Positions 50,084 through 60,942 of a DNA stretch of 64,000 nt are shown here, one piece after another. A model generated the notes under the pieces. That model was not told where the DNA came from, made no database searches, and worked only from the letters and a program-made list of their open reading frames with translations. The position numbers and the translations under genes were made by a program. Each line of letters starts with the position of its first letter. Positions within the stretch are counted from its first letter, which is position 1. Origin of the DNA: Salvia splendens (lineage: Eukaryota > Streptophyta > Magnoliopsida > Lamiales > Lamiaceae); NCBI RefSeq assembly GCF_004379255.2, contig NC_056041.1, forward strand, positions 2,356,001-2,420,000. Direction: 5' to 3'.

Positions 50084-50771
50084 TGATGAATACGCGAATT
50101 TCTGGTGGTGATGAATGCTGGTAGAGAATACAGATCACGACACAGAGAATTTACGTGGTTCGATTTACTGAGGTAAATCTACGTCCACGGGAAGAAAAGA
50201 GGGCAGAGTTGTATTGCTTGATCTGTTTTTTACAGCTTACAATACAGACTTGCTATATGATCTTTTTATGTCTAGAGAGCTCTTAGAACTTTACCCTATC
50301 TATCTGATCTAGGTTCTATTTATACATTGAACCAAGATCGTGGCATGCAGCACCATTTACTAGGTAGTGGATGTCGTGGAGATCGTGGCGATCTTGCATG
50401 GGTCCACTATTCTGCATGGGTTAATGACTGCTTGACACCACTAAATAGATCGTGGGTGTAGTGGAGGTGGAAATCCTGCATGAGTCCACTATCTCCTAGT
50501 TCGGTCGAATACTGAGACCGAACTGCTGAATTATTGCCGAGCAGCTTTTGCCGATCTGAGAGTAGAGCTTGATGCTGACCTGAGAGCAGAGTTTGATTGG
50601 TTGGCTTTTACTGAGCTGTAGGCTGGGGCCGAACTCTTTGGTTGTGCCGAACTGAACTCTTTAGTCATGCCGGACTGATACTCTTTAGTCATGCCGAACT
50701 GATACTCTTTCTTGGGCTTTGGGCTGATGGGCCGTCACTGCTATTGGCCTTGTTTAGTCCGTACCCCATCA
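50084..50771 (-). repeat. LTR (3' LTR in element orientation)
   Basis: 688 bp, TGATGAATACG...CCCCATCA on the plus strand. Its inner border touches the polypurine tract (CTACCCCCCCCC on the plus strand, from 50772). Confidence 0.95.
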
Positions 50772-51957
50772 CTACCCCCCCCCGAAAAGCGAAGTGAATC
50801 ACTTCGGCGAAGCGAGTCACTTCGGCATTCTGGATAAAGGCAAGGGGGAGGCTGATGTCAGGGGACGTGCCTTGCACGTGACTGGGGAGAGCAGGGAGGC
50901 CGAGGCTGAAGCTGAAGCAGACAAGGAGAAGGAAGCTGAACCTCACCGAGAAGGCGGAGACGAAGCTGGCGGAGTATGATTTCGTCTCCCTTCTCTTAGT
51001 TTAGTTTCTTCCTTCTTGTAAAACGGCCTTGAAGCCCTTGTGTAGAAAAATTTTTTTTCTTATGAATGAAAAAATTCTTCTTTCTGCTCTTGTGTCTTCG
51101 TATAGCTTTTCGTACTCTCTTACTCCTGTTGTGGTTTACTACCTGCTCGGTAAGCTGAAATGCCGAACTGACGTAGCTGCTTTGTATTCTTAACTCTCAA
51201 GGAGCTGGAGGTACTTCACTGGAAGCGGCTGTACTCTTCGGCTTTAGACGAAGCTGAGAAAAGAGCTATAGCTGACCAGATGAAGAATGACGAACTCTTG
51301 GCTCGTTCAATGAAGCTGGAGGCCGATAATAAGGACTTAGAGTCCGAAAAGAAGGATCTGGAGGCCGAGCTGAACACTGCCGTCGCTGAGAGGACTGCGT
51401 ATGAGGATTTCATCTGCAGGCGTGGGGGAATGACCATCTCTGAAGTTCAGGAACGAGTTGACGAACTGCGGGAGGAATATCATGTACTCCGGAGGAACAA
51501 TGCGCTGGAGAGCTTGGCTTGCCAACAAGTCGTGAAATCATTGCGGCGCTGGGCTTCTCGGTACGACATAGTTCTTTCCCGGCGTCCCTCAATTGAGAGA
51601 TTCCTCAGGCATTTCCCGCCAATAGATGCTAGTACTCCCGCTCAAACCTCTGATTCACTTGCTCAAAACCCTACTCCAAGTCAGCAACGAACTCAGGGAC
51701 AACCAGAGACGTCAAGTCGAGGACGGACTGAAGTTCGCAGAGGAGCTGTGGTTATGAATGAGCAAGATCGGCAAATGCTTCGTGAAGAGACTCTTCGCCG
51801 CCGAGGTGCTAGGGCTTCCCGGGCTCAGAGAAGAGGTGGCAGGTCGATTAGAGCATCTCGTCGACCTGCTTATTCTGCAGCTGCCGAGAACGCCCGAACT
51901 CGGCTTCACGAGGATTTTGTGAATAGGTGGCTCAACTTTAGCAACCCCGGACAGTAG
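50758..51957 (+). CDS. Antisense coiled-coil ORF inside the LTR retrotransposon
   Basis: Runs opposite to gag, between the tandem repeats and the 3' LTR. From the ATG at 51280 it encodes 225 residues, rich in Glu/Lys/Leu at first (KLEADNKDLESEKKDLEAEL, coiled coil), then Arg-rich and basic (RRRGARASRAQRRGGRSIRA), ending FVNRWLNFSNPGQ. The frame is open upstream to about 51172. A possible intron, GTATGA at 50974 to CTCAAG at 51201, would join it in phase to an acidic frame at 50758-50973 (EAEAEAEADKEKEAEPHREG), but that frame has no ATG. Grande/Retand-type Tat elements are known for antisense ORFs here; homology is not shown. Function unknown. Confidence 0.55.
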
Positions 51958-52104
51958 AATAGTCCTTTGTAATAGCGTAACGCCATTTTGTAGGGTAGCG
52001 GAGTTGTGTGCCGAACAAGATTTGAAAAATGAAATTTTGTTTTCGCTTCTAACACTGTATATTTACAGCTTAGCGAAAAAATTTCATCGTACTTGTCCTC
52101 GGTC

Positions 52105-52496
52105 TTATGAAGTAAACTTCTTTGACCGGACTTGGTCCTTGGTCTTATGAAGTAAACTTCTTTGACCGGACTCGGTCCTTGGTCTGATGAAATAAACATC
52201 TTTGACCGGACTCGTCTTTGGTCTGATGAAATAAACATCTTTGACCGGACTCGTCTTTGGTCTGGTGAAATAAACATCTTTGACCGGACTCGTCTTTGGT
52301 CTGATGAAATAAACATCTTTGACCGGACTCGTCTTTGGTCTGATGAAATAAACATCTTTGACCGGACTCGTCTTTGGTCTGATGAAATAAACATCTTTGA
52401 CCGGACTCGTCTTTGGTCTGATGAAATAAACATCTTTGACCGGACTCGTCTTTGGTCTGATGAAATAAACATCTTTGACCGGACTCGTCTTTGGTC
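52105..52496. repeat. 39-bp tandem repeat array in the LTR element
   Basis: Eight units of exactly 39 bp (starts 52185, 52224, 52263, 52302, 52341, 52380, 52419, 52458), nearly identical, preceded by two more diverged 40-bp units. Because 39 is a multiple of three, both strands stay open through the array. Likely recent amplification in the retrotransposon 3' region. Confidence 0.95.
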
Positions 52497-52672
52497 TGTG
52501 TCCTAATTTGGCGAGTTTTATCGCTCGGATCGGACTTTCCGTTGTCCTAATTTGGGGATCGGACTTTCCCTTGTCCTAATTCGGCGAGTTTTATCGCGTG
52601 GATCGGACTTTCCCTTGTCCTAATTCAGGCAAGTTTTATCGCGTGAATCGGACTTTTGTTGCAGTTCGTTTC
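52497..52672. repeat. Short diverged repeats in the LTR element
   Basis: About three imperfect units built on GTCCTAATTCGGCGAGTTTT and GGATCGGACTTTCCCTT, a second repeat family between the 39-bp and 90-bp arrays. Confidence 0.7.
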
Positions 52673-53110
52673 AGACGAAGTGCTTGATTCTTAAGCTGAA
52701 TTGTGGTCTTGTATCCTCTTTAGAAGCTTGGACTTCACAATCGTTGGCTTATTGCAGTTCGTTTCAGACGAACTGCTTGTTTAAGCTGAATTGTGGTCTT
52801 GTATCCTCTTTAGAAGCTTGGACTTCACAATCGTTGGCTTATTGCAGTTCGTTTCAGACGAACTGCTTGTTTAAGCTGAATTGTGGTCTTGTATCCTCTT
52901 TAGAAGCTTAGACTCACAATCGTTGGCTTATTGCAGCTCGTTTTAGACGAACTGCTTGTTTAAGCTGAATTGTGGTCTTGTATCCTCTTTAGAAGCTTTG
53001 ACTCACAATCGTTGGCTTATTGCAGCTCGTTTTAGACGAACTGCTTGTTTAAGCTGAATTGTGGTCTTGTATCCTCTTTAGAAGCTTTGACTCACAATCG
53101 TTGGCTTGTA
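52660..53110. repeat. 90-bp tandem repeat array in the LTR element
   Basis: Five copies with aagctgaattgtggtcttgt at 52693, 52783, 52873, 52962 and 53051 (periods 90, 90, 89, 89). The copies differ at few positions, for instance TTCGTTTCAGACGAA versus CTCGTTTTAGACGAA. Confidence 0.95.
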
Positions 53111-53293
53111 TATGTTCTAAGAAGGGGATCAGCCTTCGAAGAACAAGATACCTCAGTAACATTTGTAAGAGACGACACGCACAGAGACAGACAAAACACA
53201 CAGACAAAACGCACAGAGACAAACAAAGACCAAGCAAACCAAAGAAAGCACATTGACCGAACAGGACTCAAGACTGACTGACCGGACTGTCTC

Positions 53294-53780
53294 TTACAAA
53301 TGGAACTTTTTGAGGTTGGAAACGTACCATGTTCGGGGTACTTGTGCTCCTGACACGTGGGTCAATTTGTAAGACCCTTTGCCGAGGACTTCTGACACCC
53401 GATATGGACCTTCCCATGTGGGTTCGAGTTCGCCCAGCTTTTCTGCTCGGCTTACTTCGTTGTTTCTCAAGACGAGATCTCCCACTTGAAATTGCAGCTT
53501 TTTCACCCTTTGGTTATAATACCGGGCTACTTGCTCCTTGTACTTGGCTGCTTTTATGCAGGCCAATTCTCTTCTTTCTTCGGCAAGATCTAGTTCGGCT
53601 CTCAGTCCGTCACCATTCATTTCTGAGGAGAAATTGAGTTCGGGGACTGGGTATGCCGATCTCAACCGGAATCACGGCTTCAGTGCCGTACACCATCGAG
53701 TTCGGCTCCGGTGTGACTTCGGTCATTTCGCCTGCCTCTGACTCCGGCTGCTGTGATTGCTATGCTTGATGGTGCCGAAC
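53294..53780 (-). pseudogene. Integrase C-terminal remnant of Ty3/gypsy pol
   Basis: On the minus strand the frame upstream of 53650 reads NSMVYGTEAVIPVEIGIPSP, a conserved stretch just after the integrase core. A one-base shift near 53640 moves into the frame NFSSEMNGDGLRAELDLAEE... that ends with LGELEPTWEGPYRVSEVLGK and WYVSNLKKFHL, stop at 53294. WEGPYRV...GSYKL is the GPY/F module of Ty3/gypsy integrases. Everything upstream in pol is gone; the remnant lies some 70 bp after the gag stop and in gag's frame, separated by two TAG codons. Confidence 0.85.
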
Positions 53781-53849
53781 TGATTGCTCGGCACTTTTAA
53801 GCGCAATCTGCGAACACACTTGCTCTTTTTCGATCACCTCGGATGACCG

Positions 53850-54926
53850 CTATCCCTCCTTTGGTGGGGAAGGTGTTCGGCGAGGAAGCCTCTGATCGCT
53901 ATGATCGGGCTTCTTTTTGTCTTCTCTAGATGAGCTGTCTAAAGACCGTTTTCGACGGTCTGCCTCATCGGCACGAGAAAACTTGTCCGCAATGTCCCAC
54001 ATCTCTTGAGCTGTTTGCGGACTGCACTCCACGAGCTTTCTGTAGAGAGCTCCGGGCAGGATTCCATTTTGGAATGCCGAAATGACAAGTAGATCGTTGA
54101 GATCATCTACTTGTAGGCATTCCTTGTGGAATCTCGTCATGAAGTCGCTGATCTTTTCGTCGCGACCTTGACGTATAGAAAGCAGCTGAGCCGAAGTGAT
54201 CCGGGCTTCCGCTTTCTGAAAGAACCTCCTGTGGAAAGCATCCATTAGATCTCGGTAAGATCTAATGCCGCCTTGGGGGAGGCTATCGAACCACCTTCTC
54301 GCGTTCCCGATAAGCAGCTCGGGGAACAGCTTGCACATATGGACCTCATTGAGACCCTGGTTCGCCATGTTATACTGATAGCGTCCCAGGAAGTCATGAG
54401 GATCCACCAACCCGTCATAAGTCATTGACGGTGTCCGGTAGTTCCGTGGCAAAGGGGTTCGGGTGATATCGTCCGAGAACGGAGTCTTTAATGCTCCGTA
54501 CATGGCGAACCCGACATCTCTTCGGTACGGAGGAGATGGAGTTCTCCTGTGGTTCCGGTACCGAGGAGGAACAGGAACATGTCGGGGTTGAGGATTCTTT
54601 CTCCTGGAAGACACGTCACTACTGCGGTAGTGACTTTCATGTCTGGATGAGGAGGGAGAATCCGCCGTTGTCTTCTCCGGCTGTTGGCTCTTCTGCAGGA
54701 AGGTTAAGAACTCCTCCTGCTTCTCGGCCAAGAACAGCTTGACAGCTTCATTTAAATCGGGCTGCTGGGAAGACTCGGTGTGATCTCTCCTGGAGTGGCT
54801 TCTTCCTTCTTCGTGAGAACCGGAGGTAGATGTCTCCCGAGGCCGTTTTTCAGACCTGCGAGCTGGACTAGCTTTCTCACGGTTATCACGAACGGTATTA
54901 CGGGTAGTGTGTGATCTGGTATGCAT
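53850..54926 (-). CDS. gag: Retrotransposon Gag protein
   Basis: 358 residues from the ATG at 54926, about 75 bp after the primer-binding site. The N-terminal 130 residues are charged and disordered (SRRDHTESSQQPDLNEAVKL). The retrotransposon_gag core follows, including YDGLVDPHDFLGRYQYNMAN, ELLIGNARRWFDSLPQGGIR, FHRRFFQKAEARITSAQLLS and DEKISDFMTRFHKECLQVDD. No CCHC zinc knuckle is seen; the end is basic and Ser/Pro-rich, stopping just before the pol remnant, so the C-terminus was probably lost with the pol deletion. The frame is intact, consistent with a young insertion. Confidence 0.9.
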   Translation of the reverse strand: MHTRSHTTRNTVRDNREKASPARRSEKRPRETSTSGSHEEGRSHSRRDHTESSQQPDLNEAVKLFLAEKQEEFLTFLQKSQQPEKTTADSPSSSRHESHYRSSDVSSRRKNPQPRHVPVPPRYRNHRRTPSPPYRRDVGFAMYGALKTPFSDDITRTPLPRNYRTPSMTYDGLVDPHDFLGRYQYNMANQGLNEVHMCKLFPELLIGNARRWFDSLPQGGIRSYRDLMDAFHRRFFQKAEARITSAQLLSIRQGRDEKISDFMTRFHKECLQVDDLNDLLVISAFQNGILPGALYRKLVECSPQTAQEMWDIADKFSRADEADRRKRSLDSSSREDKKKPDHSDQRLPRRTPSPPKEG

Positions 54927-55002
54927 TTTTTTGGGGTGGAAAAAGGGTCAAAAATTCGCTTTATCACAAATTTGGTTCTCTGTTTCCCACAGACGGCGCC
55001 AG

Positions 55003-55690
55003 TGATGAATACGCGAATTTCTGGTGGTGATGAATGCTGGTAGAGAATACAGATCACGACACAGAGAATTTACGTGGTTCGATTTACTGAGGTAAATCTA
55101 CGTCCACGGGAAGAAAAGAGGGCAGAGTTGTATTGCTTGATCTGTTTTTTACAGCTTACAATACAGACTTGCTATATGATCTTTTTATGTCTAGAGAGCT
55201 CTTAGAACTTTACCCTATCTATCTGATCTAGGTTCTATTTATACATTGAACCAAGATCGTGGCATGCAGCACCATTTACTAGGTAGTGGATGTCGTGGAG
55301 ATCGTGGCGATCTTGCATGGGTCCACTATTCTGCATGGGTTAATGACTGCTTGACACCACTAAATAGATCGTGGGTGTAGTGGAGGTGGAAATCCTGCAT
55401 GAGTCCACTATCTCCTAGTTCGGTCGAATACTGAGACCGAACTGCTGAATTATTGCCGAGCAGCTTTTGCCGATCTGAGAGTAGAGCTTGATGCCGACCT
55501 GAGAGCAGAGTTTGATTGGTTGGCTTTTACCGAGCTGTAGGCTGGGGCCGAACTCTTTGGTTGTACCGAACTGAACTCTTTAGTCATGCCGGACTGATAC
55601 TCTTTAGTCATGCCGAACTGATACTCTTTCTTGGGCTTTGGGCTGATGGGCCGTCACTGCTATTGGCCTTGTTTAGTCCGTACCCCATCA
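55003..55690 (-). repeat. LTR (5' LTR in element orientation)
   Basis: 688 bp, near-identical to the copy at 50084. It carries TATA-like sequence TTCTATTTATACATTG at about 55230-55245. Its inner border is next to the primer-binding site. Confidence 0.95.
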
Positions 55691-55695
55691 TATAT

Positions 55696-58600
55696 GATGT
55701 AACATCATATCAAACACCAACCGTATTTGAGAGTATGTCTTTGATATTGAGTTGTCCAATTTTAATTATTGTAGTGCTTCTTGAAAATGAAAATATATTG
55801 AGATGGAAAATAAAATTGATGGGCAGTTTTCGTCCACCTCTCTTCCCCTCATCACTATTTCTTCTGCACATTTTCGACAATTCTGTTCACTGTTGTCGGA
55901 AACATAATACATGCTCGATTTTGGCAGCCAAAAAAAAGGAAACTACTAGAAACGAAAAGAAAGATAATGGGCTAAAGAAAAAAATAATATTATTTATTAT
56001 AGAAAAAATAAGTAATACTTGTAATAGAGCAAATTACCTTTAGTAAAATGAATATAAGTTTATAAAAATAATACTGTATAGAGTTTTTTTTACTGCCTGG
56101 CAAAATTTAAAGCCCACTGTAATAAGGAGTACTAGTCATGACAACAATGGCACAAATGGAATTAATCAATTAAAGTCTTCCACGTTTCGAAAAACACAAG
56201 CATTTTGGAAAACACATCAAATCTAAGGTTTCCTAATTACAAGGGTTTTTAATCATTTTAATGAACATATATCCTTCTAACAACCCTTTGATTACAAGAC
56301 TAGGCCACTATTCATTTTATCATGTTATTCCAGTTTTCTTTTATCAAAACCAATAATTCCATTGCACGAATATTGCAATATCATGTATCAATTACCATAA
56401 ATTAATCATAGCCGAAGATAAGTTTAATGAGAAAATTGTCAGTGTAATTTGATTAAATTCTCATTTGTCCTGCAATTTTAAAATTTGTCGTAAAAATCAT
56501 GAAATTTGACTTTGTTTGCAATTCCACGACGTAAAAAATTGATTGCCTACGTGTAATATATTGTTGATTTTTTCTAACTACAACATCATTTACTTTATAA
56601 ATAGACGACATCGTTTAAATGATCGCCAACTATGTTTATGTATGATTTTTCAATAGTCATATCAATTGCAATTTTACCTAAGTTTTTTATTGTGAGATAA
56701 TTACAAATAACACAACACTTCATAAATTTTCTAGCTTATTTTTTTAAATTGCAGGACTAATTAAGATTGACTAAATTTTAATGGATGAAAGCTTGTGCCT
56801 AATGCTAGAAATTATGACTATAAGTAAACAATTGTTATATTTTACTAGGTACAAGCTAGGATTTAATTATTAGAATAACAAGCCAGAAAGATCCCTTTTC
56901 CTACAAGTAATTAATTGAATTTGGGCAACAAGAATCACACTCAACTCTTCTTATTATTGTTATTTTTTGGGCTGGAAATTTTCTCTAAATAAATTTTATC
57001 GAAACCTTAATTAAATTAGGTGAAGTCAAATACGTGAAAGTAGATTATTTGGGTGGCTTGTTCCCTTCCCATAAATGGAAAGCTTGATTGATGACGAAGT
57101 GGTCAAATTAATTAACTAATAAATAAGAATATCGATATGTATTTGCTAGCTTTAAATATGTTAGGCGTAACGCTTTCAACTCTTTGCCTACTCAATAACG
57201 GAATTAATGAAACATCAGAACATGTATATGTTATATTAGAAATAATAAATTATCTAGTACAAAAGACATAATTAATTTTCCCGGATTAATAACACAAAAA
57301 ACATTTTCACAAATAAATGAGATTTAATTATGAACAACTCTAGGCTTGTAGCTATACAACATTCAATTGTAATTGAATTTATTTATGCTTAAAGTAGTAC
57401 TACTAGTGGTTTTCCGGTTTCACTTAATCAAGTAATCGAATTCATTTTTTGATTCTCTCAACCTTTATTTAATAATATAATAGAATTACTTTAATTACAA
57501 CAATATATATGTGAATTGATCTTTTGAATTAACGAAAGAATATGCTCCGATCCTACATGACTATTCATGTGAAATTAGTCTCAATTAAACCAATGATTTA
57601 AATTTAATACTCGAATTAGTTAAGTTTCTGGGGTTGGGGCAATAGTAAAAGTGAAATTGGTCTCAATTAAACCAATGATTTAAAATGCTAATTTTACCCT
57701 TTGCACATGGGAATCATATATATAACAAACTACCTAACAAAACAAGAATAAAACCAGTTAAATAACATAGTTAGATCGAAATGTTTCTAAAATTTTCATT
57801 TTATTTTATGTGCATTTTTACCTAATAAAACAGACAAACACTACTGAACGGTTTTATTGCATGCGTCTAACTAATCACATTTTAATACACGTGATGTCAT
57901 TTAATTATTTTCTCTATAACTAATACAAATAAAAAAAAACAATATTCTCTATTTATCAAAAGGAATATGCCAGCAGCTAGTTACATTGTTCTTGAACTGG
58001 CTAAGATGCCTACAACAAGCAATATTACTGCATAAAATAAACAAATAGTACTAGCAAGTAGCAAGAAACAAAGATATTTAAAGTGTATCCCATTTTCAAG
58101 AACAATAGCACGAGTTAAGAAAATGTATTTTCAATTATTTAATTAATAAAGATGTCAAATTACAAAGAATGTGACAGAGATGGATTCGAAGGACTCGGTG
58201 GTTTCATTTAATTAATAGCTAGTGAGATGATTTAAATGATGGAGGAGTACTTTTTTTTATAGTTGAGGTCTTGAATTTTTGGGTTTGAAGAGAACCCCAT
58301 TTTTTATTTAATCGATAAAATTATTAATGTCAATATATTTTGATTTTTTTAAAAATTAAACTAAATATATAAAAAAAATAATCCTAAATGTGGACTAAAT
58401 AAGAGTGATGTTCATGAAAATAACACTTGAACTAAATCACTCGAGTATGATTAATGACAAAAGCCCTTTTCTCATAAATAAAAAAACGTGTACAATCCTT
58501 TATTTTCTCAAAACAAAACCTACACTATCTCAAACTAATTGAAAATCACAGAAATTCTAAAAGTCATTCTCCTTTTTCCGTTAGTAATATTTGAAAGGGA

Positions 58601-59542
58601 CACCAGCTAAATTCCATTTCTATTTATAGAACGTGTAACGTTTGATACAATAGTGACAAATAAATCTAAATTTCCACAATCGCTCAAGAAATTTCCAAAT
58701 CCAAATGCGCTGTATATAAATCCAAAAATAAAAAAGCTACAAGGGGAAAAATCATCATAATTTCCGAATGTCAAAAGCTCTTGCTCATTTATTTTTTTTA
58801 TGTATTTTTGTTAGTGTGTAAAATTACAAATATGGTAATAGAAATCGAAGATAACGAAATGAATAATGTTTGCCGTTATTTGAAAACTTGTCAGTTTCTT
58901 AGATTCTCTTATCATCAAACTCTAACCAGTCAAAAAAGAAGAGTATTAAAAAAATTGCAAAGTTAGAAACAGATAAATTTAACTCCCAACCAACCACCTC
59001 TGATAAGATGGAAATGCTTACTGTCCATAAATATTTATTGGCGCCGTAAATTTCACACCTGACCAATTTTATTGCTTGCAACTATTTCTATTTTTTTTAC
59101 TATTTAATAATTCATCCTATTTTTTTACTATGGTTGATCATATTTCTACCTTAATTTTTATCCATCGCAGTTTGCATTTACCGTATATAGAAATATTGGA
59201 AAAAGAGTCTGAAAAGTACTGTTTAGGTATTACGGTCTGTTCAAAAAATTACTCAGTATTTAGTTAAATTTCTAAATTGACATCGTCTTTAGATGCGAAT
59301 ACACATTGTTTCAAGGTGTATAAATAATTTTTATTTATTTGGTTTATGTTTGTGATTAATTATAGTGATTATTTTCTAAAAAGTGAAGAAGAGTTGAGGA
59401 ATTTTAATGAGGGGAAATTTGTACAAGATGGATTGAAAAAAGGGAAAATATTTAGCCCTTAAATAATTAAACGAGAAACTACACATGAATTTTAAAAATA
59501 AACCGCAAAAAAAAGGAAAAAAAAAACACTTAAAATTGCGTC
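55696..59542. other. Gene-free DNA after the LTR element
   Basis: AT-rich, without recognised genes. A probable MITE at 56440-56790 is listed separately. The upper end, just below 59543, is the 3' UTR side of the AP2/ERF gene. Confidence 0.5.
56440..56790. mobile_element. Probable MITE with inverted ends
   Basis: TTTGTCCTGCAATTTTAAAA near 56465 and its reversed partner (TAGTCCTGCAATTTAAAAA, near 56740-56765) mark inverted arms of moderate similarity. Borders and target duplication are not resolved. Confidence 0.45.
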
Positions 59543-60166
59543 TCAGTAATTCCACAACGAAAAGAGTCCAGAAACCCCACCGTCGTCAGCGGCGCCGCCG
59601 CTCCACGGCGGCGGCGGATCCAGCCACCCCTCAATCGCGGCGTTGTCGACGTACACAAAATCAGTCCCCATCTCCACCGAATCGAAGCACGACCCCAAGC
59701 TCGGCAGCTCCACGATCTCGCCCAGCTCCTCCGACGCCGCCGAAATATCGATCGACGACGACGACGAAGACGACGACGTCGCCGGCGATAGAATCTCGAA
59801 TTTATCCATCGCCGCCGCCTTGGCCGCCGCGGCCTGGACGTCGCGGGGGCTGAGGGAGGCGGGGCGGGGCAGCGCGGCCGCGAGCTCGGGGAAATTGAGC
59901 GTGGCGGAGGTGCCCTTGATGCTGAGAGCGGCGACGTCGTGCGCACGCGCCGCCATCTCCGGCGTGGGAAACGTCCCGAGCCAGATCCTGGATTTCTTCC
60001 GCGGCTCCCTGATTTCCGACACCCATTTCCCCCAATTCCGCATCCGCACGCCGCGGTAGAGCGGGTGCTTGCTGCTCCCCCCGCTCGCCTCCCGAATCCG
60101 CTTCGCCTTCGGCGGAGCATCCTCCGCCGCCGTGTGTTGTTTTGGGGAAGCCATGATTTTATCCAT
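59543..60166 (-). CDS. AP2/ERF transcription factor, DREB subgroup A-4
   Basis: Nuclear regulator that binds DRE/GCC-type promoter elements. Intronless, 207 residues from the first ATG (60166, context AAAATGG; a second in-frame ATG at 60154). The AP2 domain spans about 37-94, beginning [20 protein letters not shown] and ending LNFPE, with Val14 and Glu19 of the domain, typical of DREB rather than ERF proteins. [20 protein letters not shown] and [15 protein letters not shown] are typical of the A-4 (TINY/ERF042/ERF043) group. A Ser run (about 136-143) follows; the acidic C-terminus ends LFSLWNY, matching the LWSY-type motif of A-1/A-4 proteins. Promoter AT stretch TATATATTTC near 60298-60307. 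No damage. Confidence 0.95.
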   Translation of the reverse strand: MDKIMASPKQHTAAEDAPPKAKRIREASGGSSKHPLYRGVRMRNWGKWVSEIREPRKKSRIWLGTFPTPEMAARAHDVAALSIKGTSATLNFPELAAALPRPASLSPRDVQAAAAKAAAMDKFEILSPATSSSSSSSSIDISAASEELGEIVELPSLGSCFDSVEMGTDFVYVDNAAIEGWLDPPPPWSGGAADDGGVSGLFSLWNY

Positions 60167-60516
60167 TTTTAGTAACTTAAGTGAGTGTGTGGGATTTGGC
60201 AATTCACATTTGCTTTCCTACTTGGGAAATGTACAAATTACGAGATCAGATCAAGGAGGAGAGGGAATTTGATTTGAAGAGAGAAAAATGGAATGAAATA
60301 TATATGCAATAGAAAAGGGAGTGACACCCTCCCTATACTAGTAATTATTTTATTTTTAATTTTGTTCACTACTACTCCATCATGTTGCAATGAGTCATGC
60401 GAAAGAGGGGGGCTGTCCATGGGAGAAATGGGTCATTCTGGTGGATGACCCGACCCTGTTTGTGAAGTGGGGCCTCATTCAATTATACAGCACGCATGTT
60501 GGCAATTGAAACTAAA
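60167..60516. other. Upstream flank of the AP2/ERF gene
   Basis: Contains a TATA-like stretch near 60298-60307 (minus strand), about 130 bp above the start codon, and GGTCATTCTGGTGGATGACC near 60430, an imperfect inverted repeat. No other gene seen. Confidence 0.45.
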
Positions 60517-60531
60517 AATATAACATATAAC

Positions 60532-60929
60532 TGTCTCATATCGGTGTCAAGAGAAAACTCAAACTAGTATATAAGTCTCATGAGCCCCTCCTCCTATCAC
60601 CAATTGGTTTTAGGATGTAACTCATGGATTTCTATCATGGTATCAGAGCGGGTCGTCGACTGTGGGTCAAATTTAATTGACCCAGCAGTGTATCTGGGCA
60701 GAAACCGAAAAAATAACTGACCCAGCAGTATATCTGGACTTAAAAATTTGGGCCAAGTGGTCCAACCGATCGAAAAAAAATCGGGCCGATTGTCCAATCG
60801 ATTAGAAAAATATAACATATAACTGTCCAACATCGGTGTCAAGAGAAAACTGAAACTAGTATATAAGTCCCATGGGCCCCTCCTCCTATCACCAATTGGT
60901 TTTAGGATGGAACCCATGAGTTTCTATCA
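60532..60929 (+). mobile_element. TRIM (terminal-repeat retrotransposon in miniature)
   Basis: Two direct repeats of 106 bp, 60532-60637 and 60824-60929, both starting TGTC and ending TATCA. Directly after the first is TGGTATCAGAGC (60638-60649), the initiator-tRNA-Met primer-binding site of plant LTR elements. The 186-bp interior has no ORF and holds short repeats of TGACCCAGCAGTGTATCTGG. No target duplication was found; instead, the 15 or so bases before each LTR are the same (ATATAACATATAAC). Confidence 0.85.
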
Positions 60930-60942
60930 ACGCAACCATTTC

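Larger units (their letters stand above)
50079..55695 (-). mobile_element. Young Ty3/gypsy-type LTR retrotransposon, pol-deleted, Tat-like organisation
   Basis: Complete element at 50084-55690 (5607 bp) flanked by the 5-bp target duplication TATAT (50079-50083 and 55691-55695). LTRs at 50084-50771 and 55003-55690 are both 688 bp, start TG, end CA, and differ at three positions by eye. On the minus strand the primer-binding site TGGCGCCGTCTGTGGG lies two bases or fewer inside the upstream LTR (near 55001) and begins like the complement of tRNA-Asp; the purine tract GGGGGGGGGTAG abuts the other LTR. Inside, in element order: gag, a fused integrase C-terminus, tandem-repeat arrays and an antisense ORF. 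Protease, reverse transcriptase, RNase H and the integrase core are missing, so it depends on another element to move. Confidence 0.92.

Noticed and set aside
52105..52496. Regular 39-bp direct repeats resembling a CRISPR array
   Set aside because: Units are contiguous with no unique spacers, lie inside an LTR retrotransposon of a plant genome, and no cas genes exist.
51906..52506. Long repetitive proteins on both strands through the 39-bp array
   Set aside because: Open frames follow from a repeat length divisible by three; they lack any domain and occur on both strands.
55516..56043. 175-codon open frame starting in the LTR
   Set aside because: It crosses the LTR border and target duplication into AT-rich flank and resembles no protein.
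59485..60272. Plus-strand and alternate-frame ORFs opposite the AP2/ERF gene
   Set aside because: GC-rich shadows with Arg/Pro-biased composition; the AP2 frame is intact on the minus strand.
60597..60917. 106-codon open frame on the minus strand
   Set aside because: It runs across the TRIM LTRs and interior and has no protein-like features.
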